Assembly: GCF_000208865.1 (NCBI RefSeq)
Contig: NC_018396.1
Span: forward strand, 2,380,630-2,444,629
DNA length: 64,000 nt
Source: Neospora caninum Liverpool
Lineage: Eukaryota; Apicomplexa; Conoidasida; Eucoccidiorida; Sarcocystidae
Direction: 5' to 3'
Both the position numbers and the translations under genes were made by a program. This document shows positions 46,190 to 57,900 of the stretch, piece by piece; position 1 is the first letter of the stretch, and every line of letters begins with the position of its first letter. The notes below the pieces were generated by a model that was not told where the DNA came from, made no database searches, and saw only the letters and a program-made list of their open reading frames with translations.

Positions 46190-49100
46190 ATGGTGCGCGT
46201 CGGCCGTTCGCACTCTCAGTCCCTCTCAGCGACTTCCTTTCCGTACAGGAATGGAGCAACCCCGGCCGCGCGCGTTCCCGCCGCTCTCGCGCCGCAGTCC
46301 CGCCCTGCCGCTTCGCGGGGGGGGGACCACGACGAGCGGCTGGTCGCGATGGCGCGTCTCCTGGCACACACAGACGTGAAGTATCGGAATCAAGGGCTGA
46401 AACGCGTCGAGGCGTTTTTGTCGGGAGTTTCGCGGCAGCGGCGGAAGCGAGGAGCGGCGGATGCGCAGGATGGGGAGACGCTCGGCGAGGCAGAGAACGC
46501 GGCGGAGAACCCGAAGGCGCCTTCTCCTCTCCCCTTCTCGCAGTATGAGAAAGTTTGGACGACGCTGTACTATGCGGCGTGGCTGAGTGACAAGCCGCTT
46601 GTCCAGCGCGAGTTGTTTGTGTGTCTCGCGTTGTTGGAGCGCGTTTTGCCGACCTTTGCGGAGAAGCGGAAATTCTTCAAAGCCTTCTTCCTCGTCATGA
46701 AGCGGAACTGGGACAAACTGGACTGTATCCGCGTCAACAAATTCCTTCTTCTCGAGAGAATCATGGTAGCGGAGCTGTTGCACCTGATGCTGCAGGCGGC
46801 GAACCGACCTCAAAAGTTCGTGTTCCCCATGGGCCGTTTCCTCGCCGAGCGCATCCTCCTCGATGAGAGGGGCGGAAACGGCCTCGCCCAGCAACTCGGA
46901 CTGTACTTCCTCTCCGAGTACCGCGTGGCGCGCTCGCAAGACGTTGCCGCCGTCTCGGCGTCTGACGCGTCCTGGACCGAGGCGAAGGACTCAGACTCCG
47001 AAGAAGACAGCAGCCTCCAGAAGGTGGGCCAGGAGGACAGCGAGAAGCTCTTCTTTGCCTTCTTCTTCCCCTTCTTCTACGCGGCGTGCTTCACCGAAAG
47101 CCCTGCGATGCTGCGGGCGATCCACACGCAAGTCCTCCTCGAACTGAACGAGGAGGACTTGCGCCCGCGGGTACTCGCCGCAGCGCTCTTCACGCTCGCG
47201 TCGTTGCCGAGCGTCCGCGGAGACAACCGCCGCGCGCTCTTTCGGACTCTCGACGCCCTCGAGGCCCAGGTCGGTTCGGAAGACCGCGCCTCGTCGCTCT
47301 CAGCCGTCGCCGCCGCGTCGCCAGGCATTCAGCTGCTGCTGACGCAGGTGACGTCTCTCCGAGGGTCTGGGACAGCGCCCCGGGCGCCTGGCGAGGACAG
47401 TCTGAAGCCGGAGAAGCAAGGCGACGTGAACAGGCGCGGCGGAGCCGCGGCCGCGTACGACGACGGCGAGACCTGCATCTCGTTTCCGCGGCCACTTGCT
47501 GACGCGCCCGAGGACGCTTGCGAGGAGGGACCCGCGCGCTCGACGCTCCGCGAAGGAAAGAGGAAGAGAGAGCGGGGAGCGGGAGACAGCAAGAAGCAAG
47601 GCGGACGGGGCGAAGGGGGCGAGGGGCTGGAGACGAGCGGGGCCGGCGACAGCGTCTCGAAGAAACTGGAACGCAAAGCCGATCTGGAGGTCTCCAAGGC
47701 GGGTCAATGCAGCCCGCAGGCTGCGGCTGCCGTGCACAACGCCGACACCGCATGCACCCCCAAGAAGGCAAAGACGGGGAAACTGGAGTTCGCGAGGACG
47801 GAAGAAGCATGCGCGGCTGAGTGCGCCCTCGGGAAGAAAGGAAAGTCTCGAGGCTGTTCCATCGACGACGACGGGTTGCCTGACGGTCTGAGCCAGGCGA
47901 TGAGCGACGGCGAGCAGTTTGTGGGGAAGCGAAAAAAGTTCCTTGGGGACGCTTCGCTCTCGTCTGGCGGCGCGCTGAACGCGCGGGCGAAGAAACTCCG
48001 TGCGGGCGCGCTGGGCTCCGCGGACGCGGCGGGCGTCTGTCTCCTCGCGGCCGGAGACGAGAGCCCTTCCTGGCCCCGAGGGCTCGAGGAGAGGCGACGG
48101 GGTGTGGGGCTGCAGGCAGGGAAGGCTGTCTCGGGGTTGAACGGGCCTCGTGGCAGTTTCCTCGCGTCCTCGCTCCTCCAACGCGACGACGATTCCGAGA
48201 GCGACACTGCGCCTAGCTTCCTGGGGAGCGCCGTGCACGGTTCATGCTCTCCCCTGTCGCCGAGGAAGAGTCCAGAGAAGGCGTTTTCGAAGGTCCGGAA
48301 GGTGCGCGGCACCGACGCGTCCCCGGAGGAGGACGGACGAGAAGGCGGGTCGCCGGAGGCGAAGACGCCGACGCAGAAGCAAGAGAACGCAAACTGCGGT
48401 TTAGGGAAGGCCTCGGGTGGGGGCGAGGGAGACACTGGAGAGGCGAGTGCGAAGACAGCTCAGGGCGATGCTTCAGGGTACAGTGGGGACGACACGTGGA
48501 GCGGGGAGGGCGCCCGCGGGCAGGAGTGTGGCAGCGATGAAGAGGTGATGGAAGATGACCGGAAGGCGAAGAAGGAAAGGAAAAAGAGACAGAGCGAGAA
48601 GCAGAGGAAGAAGGAAGAGCGCCAGCGACGCCGAAAAGAAAGGCGGGGACTGCTGCCATCCTCTCTGTCTGTTCCAGGTTCCACGGACGCGTCTCAGCTT
48701 GGAGAGGAGACAGGGGATGAAGCGCCGCTCTTGCGCACTCAGACGAAGAAGACAAAGAAGGTGAGAGCCGCAGGTCTTGCGTCAGAGGCTGCTTCTCCTA
48801 GCAACGCGGAGAGAAACGCGGGCGGCAAACACAGAGGATCCAAGACGGGCTTCCTCGTCCCGTCAGGAGCGGCCAGGGCGACGGAAAGAAGGAGAGTTGT
48901 TTTCGACCTCAAGCGCAATCGCGTCACAGGTGAGAGCGCGCGACCGAAGCGAAAAAGAGAGGAGGGGCGGCGACGGGGGAGCGCGGAGAGACACGCGGGA
49001 ACGAGGAAGAGAGCGGGAAGGAGGAAAGGTGAGAAAGAGCGAACGACCGGCCAGACCGCAGGGAGAAAAACCGCTCGAAGAACCGGAGCGCGGCAGGCAA

Positions 49101-50195
49101 GAGACGAAACAAGGAGGGGAGCAGGAAGAGACGAGAGAGCGCGAAGGGAAGAGGTCGGTTGAGCCGAAGAAGAATGTTACGAGCGTACCTACACACAGAA
49201 GGAAACCGACAGGCCGTTGCCTGGTTCTGCGTGGTGCACTGATGCCACTGACTGCAAATGTTTATAACTTTCTTCACACGTTTCTAACACATAGCATTTA
49301 ACAGTATATAATAGTCAAATACTGGGAAGTCGTCATCTCGAATCCGTGGTGACATCTGGTGACACACACATACACGAGAGACGACTGACGACTCACTGGT
49401 CTGTCTCGGTGCGCATCTGGATTGACATTTGCATGCGTTGCGCGGCTCCATCCGTTTCGTGGTTTCCTCTCTTCCCCTGGCTTTGTTGTCGCAGCCTTCA
49501 ACCGCCTTCAACCTCCTTCTGCAGTGAGTCCCTCGGTGTCGCAGGCAGACTTGCTGCCGGGCGTGCGTCGTCCGACTGCGGGTTCTTGTGGCGGGTCAAC
49601 CTCCACCTTGTCGTCAAAGGGCGCGGCTGAGGGAGGCGTTGCGTCTTTTGCTTCGGCCTCTTCGCCGTCGCGCCTCAGCTCGGCGTCTCCCTCGCTTGTC
49701 TCTGTCTCCGGACTGTCGAGCGGCGCGGAGGACCGAGCTGCGCTCGCTGCGCAGACTGCGCCTGTTCTCAAGTCGATTCTGAAGCGACCCGTAGGCGCCT
49801 GTTTGGCGCTGAGTGAGCATCCCCACTGGGTTTCCTCCTCTTCGCCTTCTTCGGGGAATGCATCGGCGGCTTCGACGCCTCGCGCGTTGAAGGCGAAGCC
49901 CGCGAATAAAACGCTTGCAGGCCGTTCGCCGAACCTGGGGGCCGCCCTGGCGCTGCCCGACGGGGACTTCCAGAGTCCGTCTCCGACTGCCGAGGGTGCC
50001 TTGCAGCTGCCGCTCTTTCTCCCGGGGAAGAAACGGAGCAAGAGAGAGAAGCGCAAGGCCGAGCTGGAGAAGAAGGGAAAGAACAGAGGATCTGCCAAAA
50101 CAGTGATTGCCCTCCCGAGTGGGAGTTGGGACGCGGTCGCTCATGAGGCGGCGACAGACAAGCGAGAGGAGGAGGTGCACGGCAGAGAGATGTGA
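46190..50195 (+). CDS. RRP1: RRP1 / Nop52 family nucleolar ribosome-assembly protein, 2 exons, about 1136 aa
   Basis: Exons are 46190-48929 and 49525-50195, joined in phase 1 (donor GTGAGA, acceptor TTCTGCAG). The start has a strong local context (GGTAAAATGG). RRP1/Nop52 acts in the nucleolus in pre-60S ribosome maturation. The Nop52 domain spans about 48-350. It includes MARLLAHTDVKYRNQGLKR, KVWTTLYYAAWLSDKPLVQ (compare human KVWKGLFYCMWMQDKPLLQ), FFKAFFLVMKRNWDKLDCIR (compare LFLQAFWQTMNREWTGIDRLR), then VNKFLLLERIM. The middle 550 residues are charged and low complexity with many KKx/RRx clusters, consistent with nucleolar targeting. The C-terminal part keeps two family motifs: RRVVFDLKRNRVT at about 901-913 (compare RRP1B KVTFGLNRNMTA) and LKSILKRP at about 995 (compare the RRP1B LKTP region). 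A 60-base GT-AG stretch near 48759-48818 is in frame and could be an optional intron. Confidence 0.88.
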
Positions 50196-50526
50196 GCGCA
50201 CGCAGGAGTGGCTGCACGGACACGCTGGAGAGGGCTACGGCCGCGGGAGATTAACAGCGAGAGGGGGAGAGACGGGACGCTCGAGGCTGTTTGCGGTAGC
50301 ACCCTGTCGGTGGTGCCCGTCCCTTCCTGGGTGAGGCTGACGCCCTGCGAACGACCCCTCTCCGTAGGGGTTTCCCGGGCTTCGAGTGCGTTGCACGTTT
50401 TATTCGTGGGGAAAGGAAGAGAGACGGTCGAGATTTCGGCAGCGACGGATCGAGAAAAGGGAAGCAGATCCAGCTCGTTCGGCGAGAGGGGACAGTGGCG
50501 CGTGAAGGGAGAACGGGCCAAGGCGA

Positions 50527-50570
50527 GCGGTCGCGGTTGCCTCGCGGTCGCGGTTGCCTCGCGGTCGCGT
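50527..50570. repeat. 17-bp direct repeat, about 2.5 copies
   Basis: GCGGTCGCGGTTGCCTC recurs head to tail, about 330 bases past the RRP1 stop codon. Confidence 0.9.
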
Positions 50571-53540
50571 TGGAGCGTCGAGTGCTGGGACGAGAAATTG
50601 CTGTAGGAGGCCTATGTGCGTGGCCTGCGGCTCGAGAGAGTGTTTGCCGTGTAGGATTCCGATAGCGAACCGTGGGGAAGATCTCACAGGGCCCTGCATG
50701 CTGGAAAGGGGGTGTGCAGGCTTACTCACGGGAAGTGATCCCGCGCGGGAGGGGAGAGGCCAGAGTGCGTTGGAGACGAGACCGAGGCTCTTTGGGGAGT
50801 CGAAGGAGGCGAGTCTCGCGACGCAACGAAGGCCGCGTGCGTGGAGTCATATTGCAGTGGTGCGGTTCTTTTGCAAAGGCGTCGCCTTTTTCCGGAGCAG
50901 AGAGAGTGGAGAGTGGACGCGAGCGCGCCTCAGTCCGTGCGCCCAGACAAAAATGGGCAGTTCGTTCCATGAAACCTCCACCGACAGCGCGCAATGTCGT
51001 GTCACCCGGGAGAACCGAGAGTGCTGACGACATCGATTTCCCTTGAGCTGGCTTCCAGTTCTTTCGGGGGGAAGGTTGGACTTCAACGGGAAATCCGTGC
51101 GGTCGCGTTGCGTGGGGCCTCTGACGAACGCACGGAAAAGAGAAGAGCGCTTCCAGGCTCATTTGTTTTTTACAGTCTGACCATAGCAGATAACTGACGA
51201 GGAGGACAGACGCCGGGGTTTTGGGAGACGTCAAACTTCCCGTGTAGGCGAAACGCTGTGTTTCTCGGGGGTCGATCCTCAACTCTTTTCCGCAGTGAAG
51301 GGAAGCATGGAAAACAGAAAAACCCTTTGGGGTCTTTTAAAGATCGATGGCACTGGCAAAATCAGGAGTCGCCTCAGGCCTCGTCTGCCGGCTCGTCCCG
51401 ACTTTTTTAGTTTTTCATTTTTCGTGACCCGCCGAAAGTCGGGTTATCAAATCAACTGTTTTGGGAGGCCATTCACCTGCGCAGTAGAAGACATTGGCAT
51501 TCGTGGAAGTGGAAACGCTACGACTGACTGAACTCCGTCCGGCGAAAACGCATGTAGAGCCACACCACTGAGGCGGCCTCTCAGGAACCCCCGGGGCGGT
51601 AGACGCCCAGCCGTCAGGAAAAAGTATTGCGGCGCATGTCGAAACTTAGTAGTTAGCCCGACACTCTAGCAGGCAACTGTGGACTGCCGCACTAGTGCGT
51701 CCGCACCCGTCTCGTCAACAAGGTGTGGATGTTTTTTCACTGGCTACAAGCATGACGGTCCAAGTGTTCGGGGCCGCCATGCTGTTTCGGAAAATGCGCT
51801 TGTCGCCGCACGTCATGGGTGCCGCGTGCTTCGTATGTTTGTCTTCTGTGTCCCTGCCCCATCGCCACCGTGTCACTGGTTTTTCTCGACTATGTTAGGT
51901 AAATGGCGACAAGCCTTTTTCCGAAAGAGAACCATCTCGTCTTGCGGTGCCACGTAGTTCCTTTAGGTTTATACGGTGCAGTCGGATTCGGTATTTATCA
52001 CCCGCCGGGGATGTGCCCGCCTGAGGTCGCTCCCACTCCCGTGGCATATTCCCCGGGCAGGATTTTACAGAGCGCCGCACATATGCGTACCCTCCATCAG
52101 TCGATGGACGAGACACACACTTTTCGTCAGCAGATTGGCCAACTCTACTTCCGGTGACAAGTCAGAAGAATGTGTGCCTATCTTGAACTTATCCGATACA
52201 GGCTACCACATGATCCAGTCGCCTCAGGTGCTGTTCTTTAAATCGAGTGGCTGAAGCGTGGTGCAAGCCGTGTCCGTGCTTCGTCCAGAAACCTCAGAGA
52301 TAGGTTACCGACTTATCCGACGAGATGGGAAGAAATTACTTCTCGCATGCGAAGCATCTGTCCCATGTTCGCTGGATTCGCCGCTGGGCCCGCTCGATGC
52401 CTTGCAAACTCTCCGTTCTGCCCCGGCTGTTCCCGTCGAAGACAGTGGCGGCACCGTCTGCCATAAACAGGAGGCGGCGAAGGCAGTGTCATACAGAGCA
52501 CTCCCGCTGCGTCCTTACAGCTTGTACCGTTACATTCAAGAGCATACCGTGGCTCTGCGCTCGCAGCAGTAAACACCCCGTCTGAAGTTGAACGCTGAGA
52601 AGGACTGTTTTTAAAGCGATGCGACGCTTCGGCTGCATCAGCGAGCCTTCCAGCGTACTCAGAAGTGCAACACAACCTACAGCAAGGAGGAACCATCAGA
52701 GAAACGCGCGGCGGATTCACGTCCGAACGCATCAACGCCGGAGTTTGAGGACCCGTGTCTGTGTACGCAACATATTCCGGCTTTGACACACAATGGTGCA
52801 AGATATTTCCTTCTTTCAAGCGTCACGCATGGGTTCGTTCCGGCAACGCTTTTGGGATGGACAGAGCACCCCAGTTCTGCATGCAACAACGCAGCTGGAG
52901 GCCGGCCCCCAGTGGCACTGATGTCGCGCTGCGGTCCCTTGCGTTCCCCGGTTTGGCAGACGGATTGTTGCCTCTGGCTCGCTGCAAACTGTCAACGTCT
53001 CTGATGTGTATGCCACGTTCTTTCGTTCCTTCTTTTGTGTTCTTGCGAACCTCTTCTTCAAGGTGCAGGCTGTTTCACTGTACCGTGCTTTTGAACTGGA
53101 TCAGCGCTGCGCTGGGAAAAAGCTCGTCTGTTCCTTCTGTCGTTGGCCTTTTCGGCGACGAGTTTCCTACCTTCGACGGCGTGCTAAACGCGTTTCACGA
53201 ACAAGCTCACACGTATCTGACTAGGGACCGCCACAGGCCGTTCGTCTCCGTTTTCTGGTTCTTTATCCTGCCTGTTCGCCGCTTCTCGAACTCTGCGGTG
53301 CTATCTGTACGCCTGGCTGACACGCTCGCACTGCTACTGTTCGCTCGCAAATCCTGCCGGTCTCTCTTCAGAGCGTTGCTTTCAAACTCATCTCTCTCTT
53401 GGGTATTTCAGCTGTAGCTACACCTTTCATTGTGCTGTACACATCGGCAGATGCCGGTCCCGAATACCGGTGCGTGATGAAGTTCGTTCCCCGAGCCTGC
53501 ATCGGCACCCGCCCTTCCGCAGCAGTATTAAATTTGTGGT

Positions 53541-53710
53541 TGCTCGTCATTTGTAAAACCTTTTAAGGCCGAACTTTCTGTTCCGTATATACAAGTAAGG
53601 TAACAAGTCGTGAGCGTTCGTTTATTGCTCGTCATTTGTAAAACCTTTTAAGGCCGAACTTTCTGTTCCGTATATACAAGTAAGGTAACAAGTCGTGAGC
53701 GTTCGTTTAT
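53541..53710. repeat. 85-bp perfect tandem duplication
   Basis: Positions 53541-53625 and 53626-53710 are the same 85-base unit, beginning TGCTCGTCATTTGTAAAACC and ending GTTCGTTTAT, with no difference that I can find. It lies 450-620 bases upstream of the Sec66-like start. The unit is AT-richer than its neighbours. Confidence 0.95.
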
Positions 53711-54163
53711 TTTGGACAACAAGTGCGTGTCGGATGTCGGAGCCATTATCCGCGTTCCTTGGTTTTCCGCGAAAGTTTCTCTAGCATGGTTCTTCTTCCC
53801 GGCTTTTTGTTCAAGTTCCACCAGCGTTCGCACACGGACTAACGCATCCGTGGCGACACGTCGGCGTGTCCAACACTCCACCACGTGACTGCAAACAGCG
53901 AACGCAAGACCAGGGAGTTCCCCCAGGACAGGCGGAGACGGAAAAATTTCAGCTGCACCTCCACAGCCATCCACGTTTCACTGCGCCCCCGGCACTGCAC
54001 ATCCTTCCCCATATGTATTTATCCGATTGAAGGGCGACCGGTTTTGCGTGGCGGATCGGTTCCCGCGGGTTGTAGGTTTTCGTCGAACCTTTGCGACCTG
54101 TTCCCATTTTCTTCACCCCTGCGAACGGTTCCCTTCGTGAGAAACTGCTTGTTTGGAGAAGCC

Positions 54164-54907
54164 ATGGATAGCCCTCTAGGAGGATGGGTAATCTTTGGCG
54201 TCATGGCATTGATTGCCGCGTTCGGGGCGCTCCGTTTGTGGTGGCAGGAGCGTCGTGGGTCTCAAGAGAAGGCATCGTTTTTCAAGCAAGCAGAGGATGT
54301 CCTCTCGTTCCCGGAGCCAACAGAAGCAATCAATGAGTACGAAGTCGCGCGAGAAAACGCGTTCGATGAACTGGTGAAGGAAGGGAAAGTCGACAAGGAC
54401 GCAGAAGACCTTCCAGAGGGGGAACTTCCCGAAACAAGCTGGCTGCGCCAGATTTCGCAGGACCACAAGAAGAAGCTGAAACTCTCCCTTCTACGCAGAG
54501 CGCTCGCAAACGTCCCTCGATGGATTGGCTTATCGCAGGAAGTGAATGCGAAGTTTCGACTGTATCGACATGGCCTGCTGAGTGAAGAAACGTGGCAGAG
54601 TTTCTCTCGAGCGCAGGAGGCGCTGCAGGCTGAGTTGGATTACTTGCGGCTAGAGGCCGAGTGTTTGGAGCCACAGTGGGGAGACCGGATTCTCAAAGAC
54701 GCCATGCTGCTCTTCCGCCTTCAGCAGGCCAAAGAGGCTCAACAAAAAGAACAGGAGCAGGAAGCGAAGAAGCGTGCAGCTATGCAGAAGCAAGAGTGCA
54801 TATTGCAGCAGCAAAAGAAGGACGCGATGGAACGCAAGGCTGAGAAACAAGCAGACTCTCTCCTCAAAGAAGAGGCGGGGAAACAGAAGAAGAAAGCACC
54901 GCGATAG
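54164..54907 (+). CDS. Sec66/Sec71-like ER translocation protein, single exon, 247 aa
   Basis: The ATG at 54164 has an adequate context (GCCATGG) and the frame runs unbroken to TAG. Sec66 (Sec71 in yeast) is an accessory subunit of the ER post-translational import complex around Sec61/Sec63. Residues about 8-27 (WVIFGVMALIAAFGALRLWW) form an N-terminal membrane anchor with no cleavable signal. The cytosolic part matches the family: LKLSLLRRALANVPRWIGL, then LYRHGLLSEETWQSFSRAQE and ELDYLRLEAECLEPQWGDRI, followed by a helix, correspond to the Sec66 'LLRRA..(D/N)V.R', 'G.(I/L)..(D/E)(L/T)W' and 'E.(E/A)...PGW' pattern. The last 60 residues are a Lys/Gln/Glu coiled tail that makes it about 40 residues longer than yeast Sec71. 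The unspliced structure is unusual here. Confidence 0.82.
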   Translation: MDSPLGGWVIFGVMALIAAFGALRLWWQERRGSQEKASFFKQAEDVLSFPEPTEAINEYEVARENAFDELVKEGKVDKDAEDLPEGELPETSWLRQISQDHKKKLKLSLLRRALANVPRWIGLSQEVNAKFRLYRHGLLSEETWQSFSRAQEALQAELDYLRLEAECLEPQWGDRILKDAMLLFRLQQAKEAQQKEQEQEAKKRAAMQKQECILQQQKKDAMERKAEKQADSLLKEEAGKQKKKAPR

Positions 54908-57900
54908 CTTGAACACCCGACCGCGCTTCTGCCCTAGGGCGGTGCACGAAATAACGCCGACTCCCTGCTGTCTGCATTGTGAGTCTTACAGTGAGTGCAT
55001 GCGTTTCAAAAGGTACTGCGTACCTGACAAAGTCTATATTCCAAGTATTCCAGCTGTTGGTGTGTTACATCAGTGCTCCCCTAGGAGGACACTTGTGTTT
55101 TCGGGCACGCAGTCTCCGCGCGCACCTTCCTCTAACTTATCAACAACAGAAATCCTGTGTCATGTGTTCGGCGGTCGTTTCTTGTATATATCTTCCAGTG
55201 CTGTTTTTGCCAGGTCAGGGCGTCACGTGCTTCCCCGGTTGCATTCGTTGTCCGCGCGCAACACTGCGGTGCGTGCAACTGCTCTTGCTTCAGGACATGC
55301 GGTCTGTGTGGTCTTCATCGCGTACGTTTTCAGCTCGTCCTTGCGCTTTCACTCCATCGCCTATCGAAACGTCTTTTCTTTCCACTACTGAGGTGCTTCG
55401 CGAAGGCGCCTCGTTTGATGAACGGGCGCGGGAGGCTCTCTCTGTCTTTGCCGTGTCTTTTTTCCTGCTTGTGTATGACGGTGACAGTACGGAGTTCTGG
55501 TAACCGAGGACACGGGGCGGGGGCGCCGTCCTTTGTTTCACGTCACCCTTTCTGGGTTGTCGGCGTACTGGTATCATATCGTATTCGGTTAGGACTCCCG
55601 AAGAAACCCAAGGAGTCCAGCTGGTTCCTCGCCTCAATGATACACTATTTTAGAGGTGCATAGATTAAGCACAGCCCAGCACTGGAGATGATCGGAACTG
55701 GCAGGGTGATCACTGTGCGCAAGGTCATTTTGTGGTGGTAAGAATCTCGATTTTCCGCTTCCCGCGACTTCGCTGACTTCTTCAGGGTCTGATTCTGGTT
55801 GCAATGCATTTCTGCTGTTCCTCACCTCTGAAGTCGTCACTTTGATTCAGAGCACGAAGAACTGGAGCTGCAAATCACTGCTGATGGCGAAGTGCGTGGC
55901 ATTACCGGGGCCCGCAGTTGTAGTACACATCCCGGCGATTCAGCCGAACGACGGTCACTAATGCGAAGGCGTCTTCACACAATGTTGCTTGATAACGGGC
56001 TTTGCGTGTCGTGGTGAAGCAACTGAAACTACGAGGAGACTTGCTGATGAGAACGACATCGCGGTGCACTAATGCGTCGCTCGTCACTGAGAACGGCGGG
56101 AACAGCTACACTTTGGAGTTGTTCGTCCAGCACGCCAGGAAGGCACGCTTTTGCGTAGCTGAGCATAGGTACGAGAAGGCAGCAGTTTGCGTCACCCTTA
56201 TTGACGGTATACCACCTGATCGACACGGAACCACTTCACAACGGGGGAAGGTTTATCGATCAAGACGCTGCACACTCTCATTGACGTCGGCTCAGTCTGT
56301 TGCTCGAACGGCAGGCCGCGCCACAGAACACAGGGAACTTGACCGGAAAAGGAACATGGATTCCCTCTTCGCAAGCTCATAGTTTCTGTAGAGGGAACTG
56401 CCGCCAGTGGACCTGCTTACCTACAACCGGTTGTGCATGTGCACTCACTGCGCTGCCTGAATTTTCCGCAGCGAGTTTGGGGAGGCCGCGGGAACTAACT
56501 CCCTGGCCCTGACGCAAGGAGAGCCTCTGGTGGGAGATGCTGAGTTTGGCACCTCCGTTGTTCGTTTTTTGAGGAGCAGGCAGTCTTCCCAGCAGCTGAT
56601 ATACAGCCGCTTTCCGAAGATGACTGGAGTGAGCACCTGTTGGAGGTCTCTTTCCTAGTGCAAGACGAGGCCCACCTCACGGCACCACGTGACTGAGTGT
56701 GATCTACAAACAGCCACGGGTGGTAGTACTGTTACTTCTAGCCAGTTAATCGCTAATGCAAGGTAAGTCAGTCTCCACGGGTGCGGTACCGCTGAACTAG
56801 GGCACCAGATGGCACGTCAACAGCGAAGGGAGCATTCGGGCTTGCGGGGAACTATGCACTGTGTGTTGCCTGTCGTCGCAAGTACATTTCAACGAATTTC
56901 CTGACGTTACATCTTCATTGCAAGGAAGATACCGACATCTTGTAAGAGTGCTGAGGATAACTCGAGTGCGAACATACCGAGCACATAATATTTTTCAGCC
57001 GGGAGAAGAAATAATCGGATCCTGGAGTCTAGAGAACACCCACACGAGAATTCTGTAAGAAGTAAGGCTTCACCGTGACGAATAAGCAATGGGAGCAAAC
57101 ATCGCGTCATTACCAAACACCTTCCACAGAGAAGTTAACATGTGAATTCTTTTCTGTACTGTCAGGCGCTAGTATTTCTTCGCAAAAAGATAACACATTT
57201 CAACGGGTCAATCCCCACACACGCCGAATCCTCTGATACACGTTCACATGACCTAGACGCGTCATCCGGAACAACGACGTACTGTTAAGGCGGTGGATAC
57301 CAACGCCTCCTGAAAGGAGACTGGGGAATCCGCACCCCGTGCAGGATGAACGTTTCAAGCATGGGCTCGTTAGGCATGGTAACCGGCTCTACGCCACTGA
57401 CGACAGTATTCACATGCTGCATTCTTTGCATTCATGCTTTCAACGTCACCATTGTATAGCTGCAGAAGCAACAAGGAATGCTCCCATGGGGAGCAGGGGG
57501 GCGGGAGATCACGGAAAAACCGCCCGACTTGATTCCCAGCCTTCGCCAACCCGTTTTGAATGCTACCGCCCTCCCAACGAGTCAGAGAGGTATCTCATTC
57601 CACACTACGGGGCTGCGATCGGGATCGTATGCAGGACACAAGAAGAAAAATACCTTTAGCACGACTAGCAGCATCAGGACAGCTACCATGAAGGCTATCG
57701 GATTGCGTCGAGCAGTCGTCCAGAAAGCAACCAGGTGGGCTACCGCGCTCATTCTCTTGAAATATCTCTCAGAGAAACTCACAAAAACCGAAGCCAGATA
57801 CCTGCCGGAATCTGGATCCTCGTTGTCGCCTCTCAGGTTGTCGTTGTTTTTTTGGCAGTAGCGCTAACTGGTGAACACTCGAACACCTCGACGAAGTACG

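Larger units (their letters stand above)
50196..54163. other. Spacer between RRP1 and the Sec66-like gene; no gene seen
   Basis: The RRP1 3' flank carries a short GC-rich repeat at 50527-50570. Open frames reach 220 codons (52755-53417, plus) but show no domain or splice partner. The 85-bp duplication at 53541-53710 lies in the second half. The Sec66 5' untranslated region presumably occupies the last few hundred bases. Confidence 0.5.

Noticed and set aside
47300..48435. Minus-strand frames of 312 and 243 codons
   Set aside because: They are antisense to the low-complexity middle of RRP1 and overlap each other in different frames.
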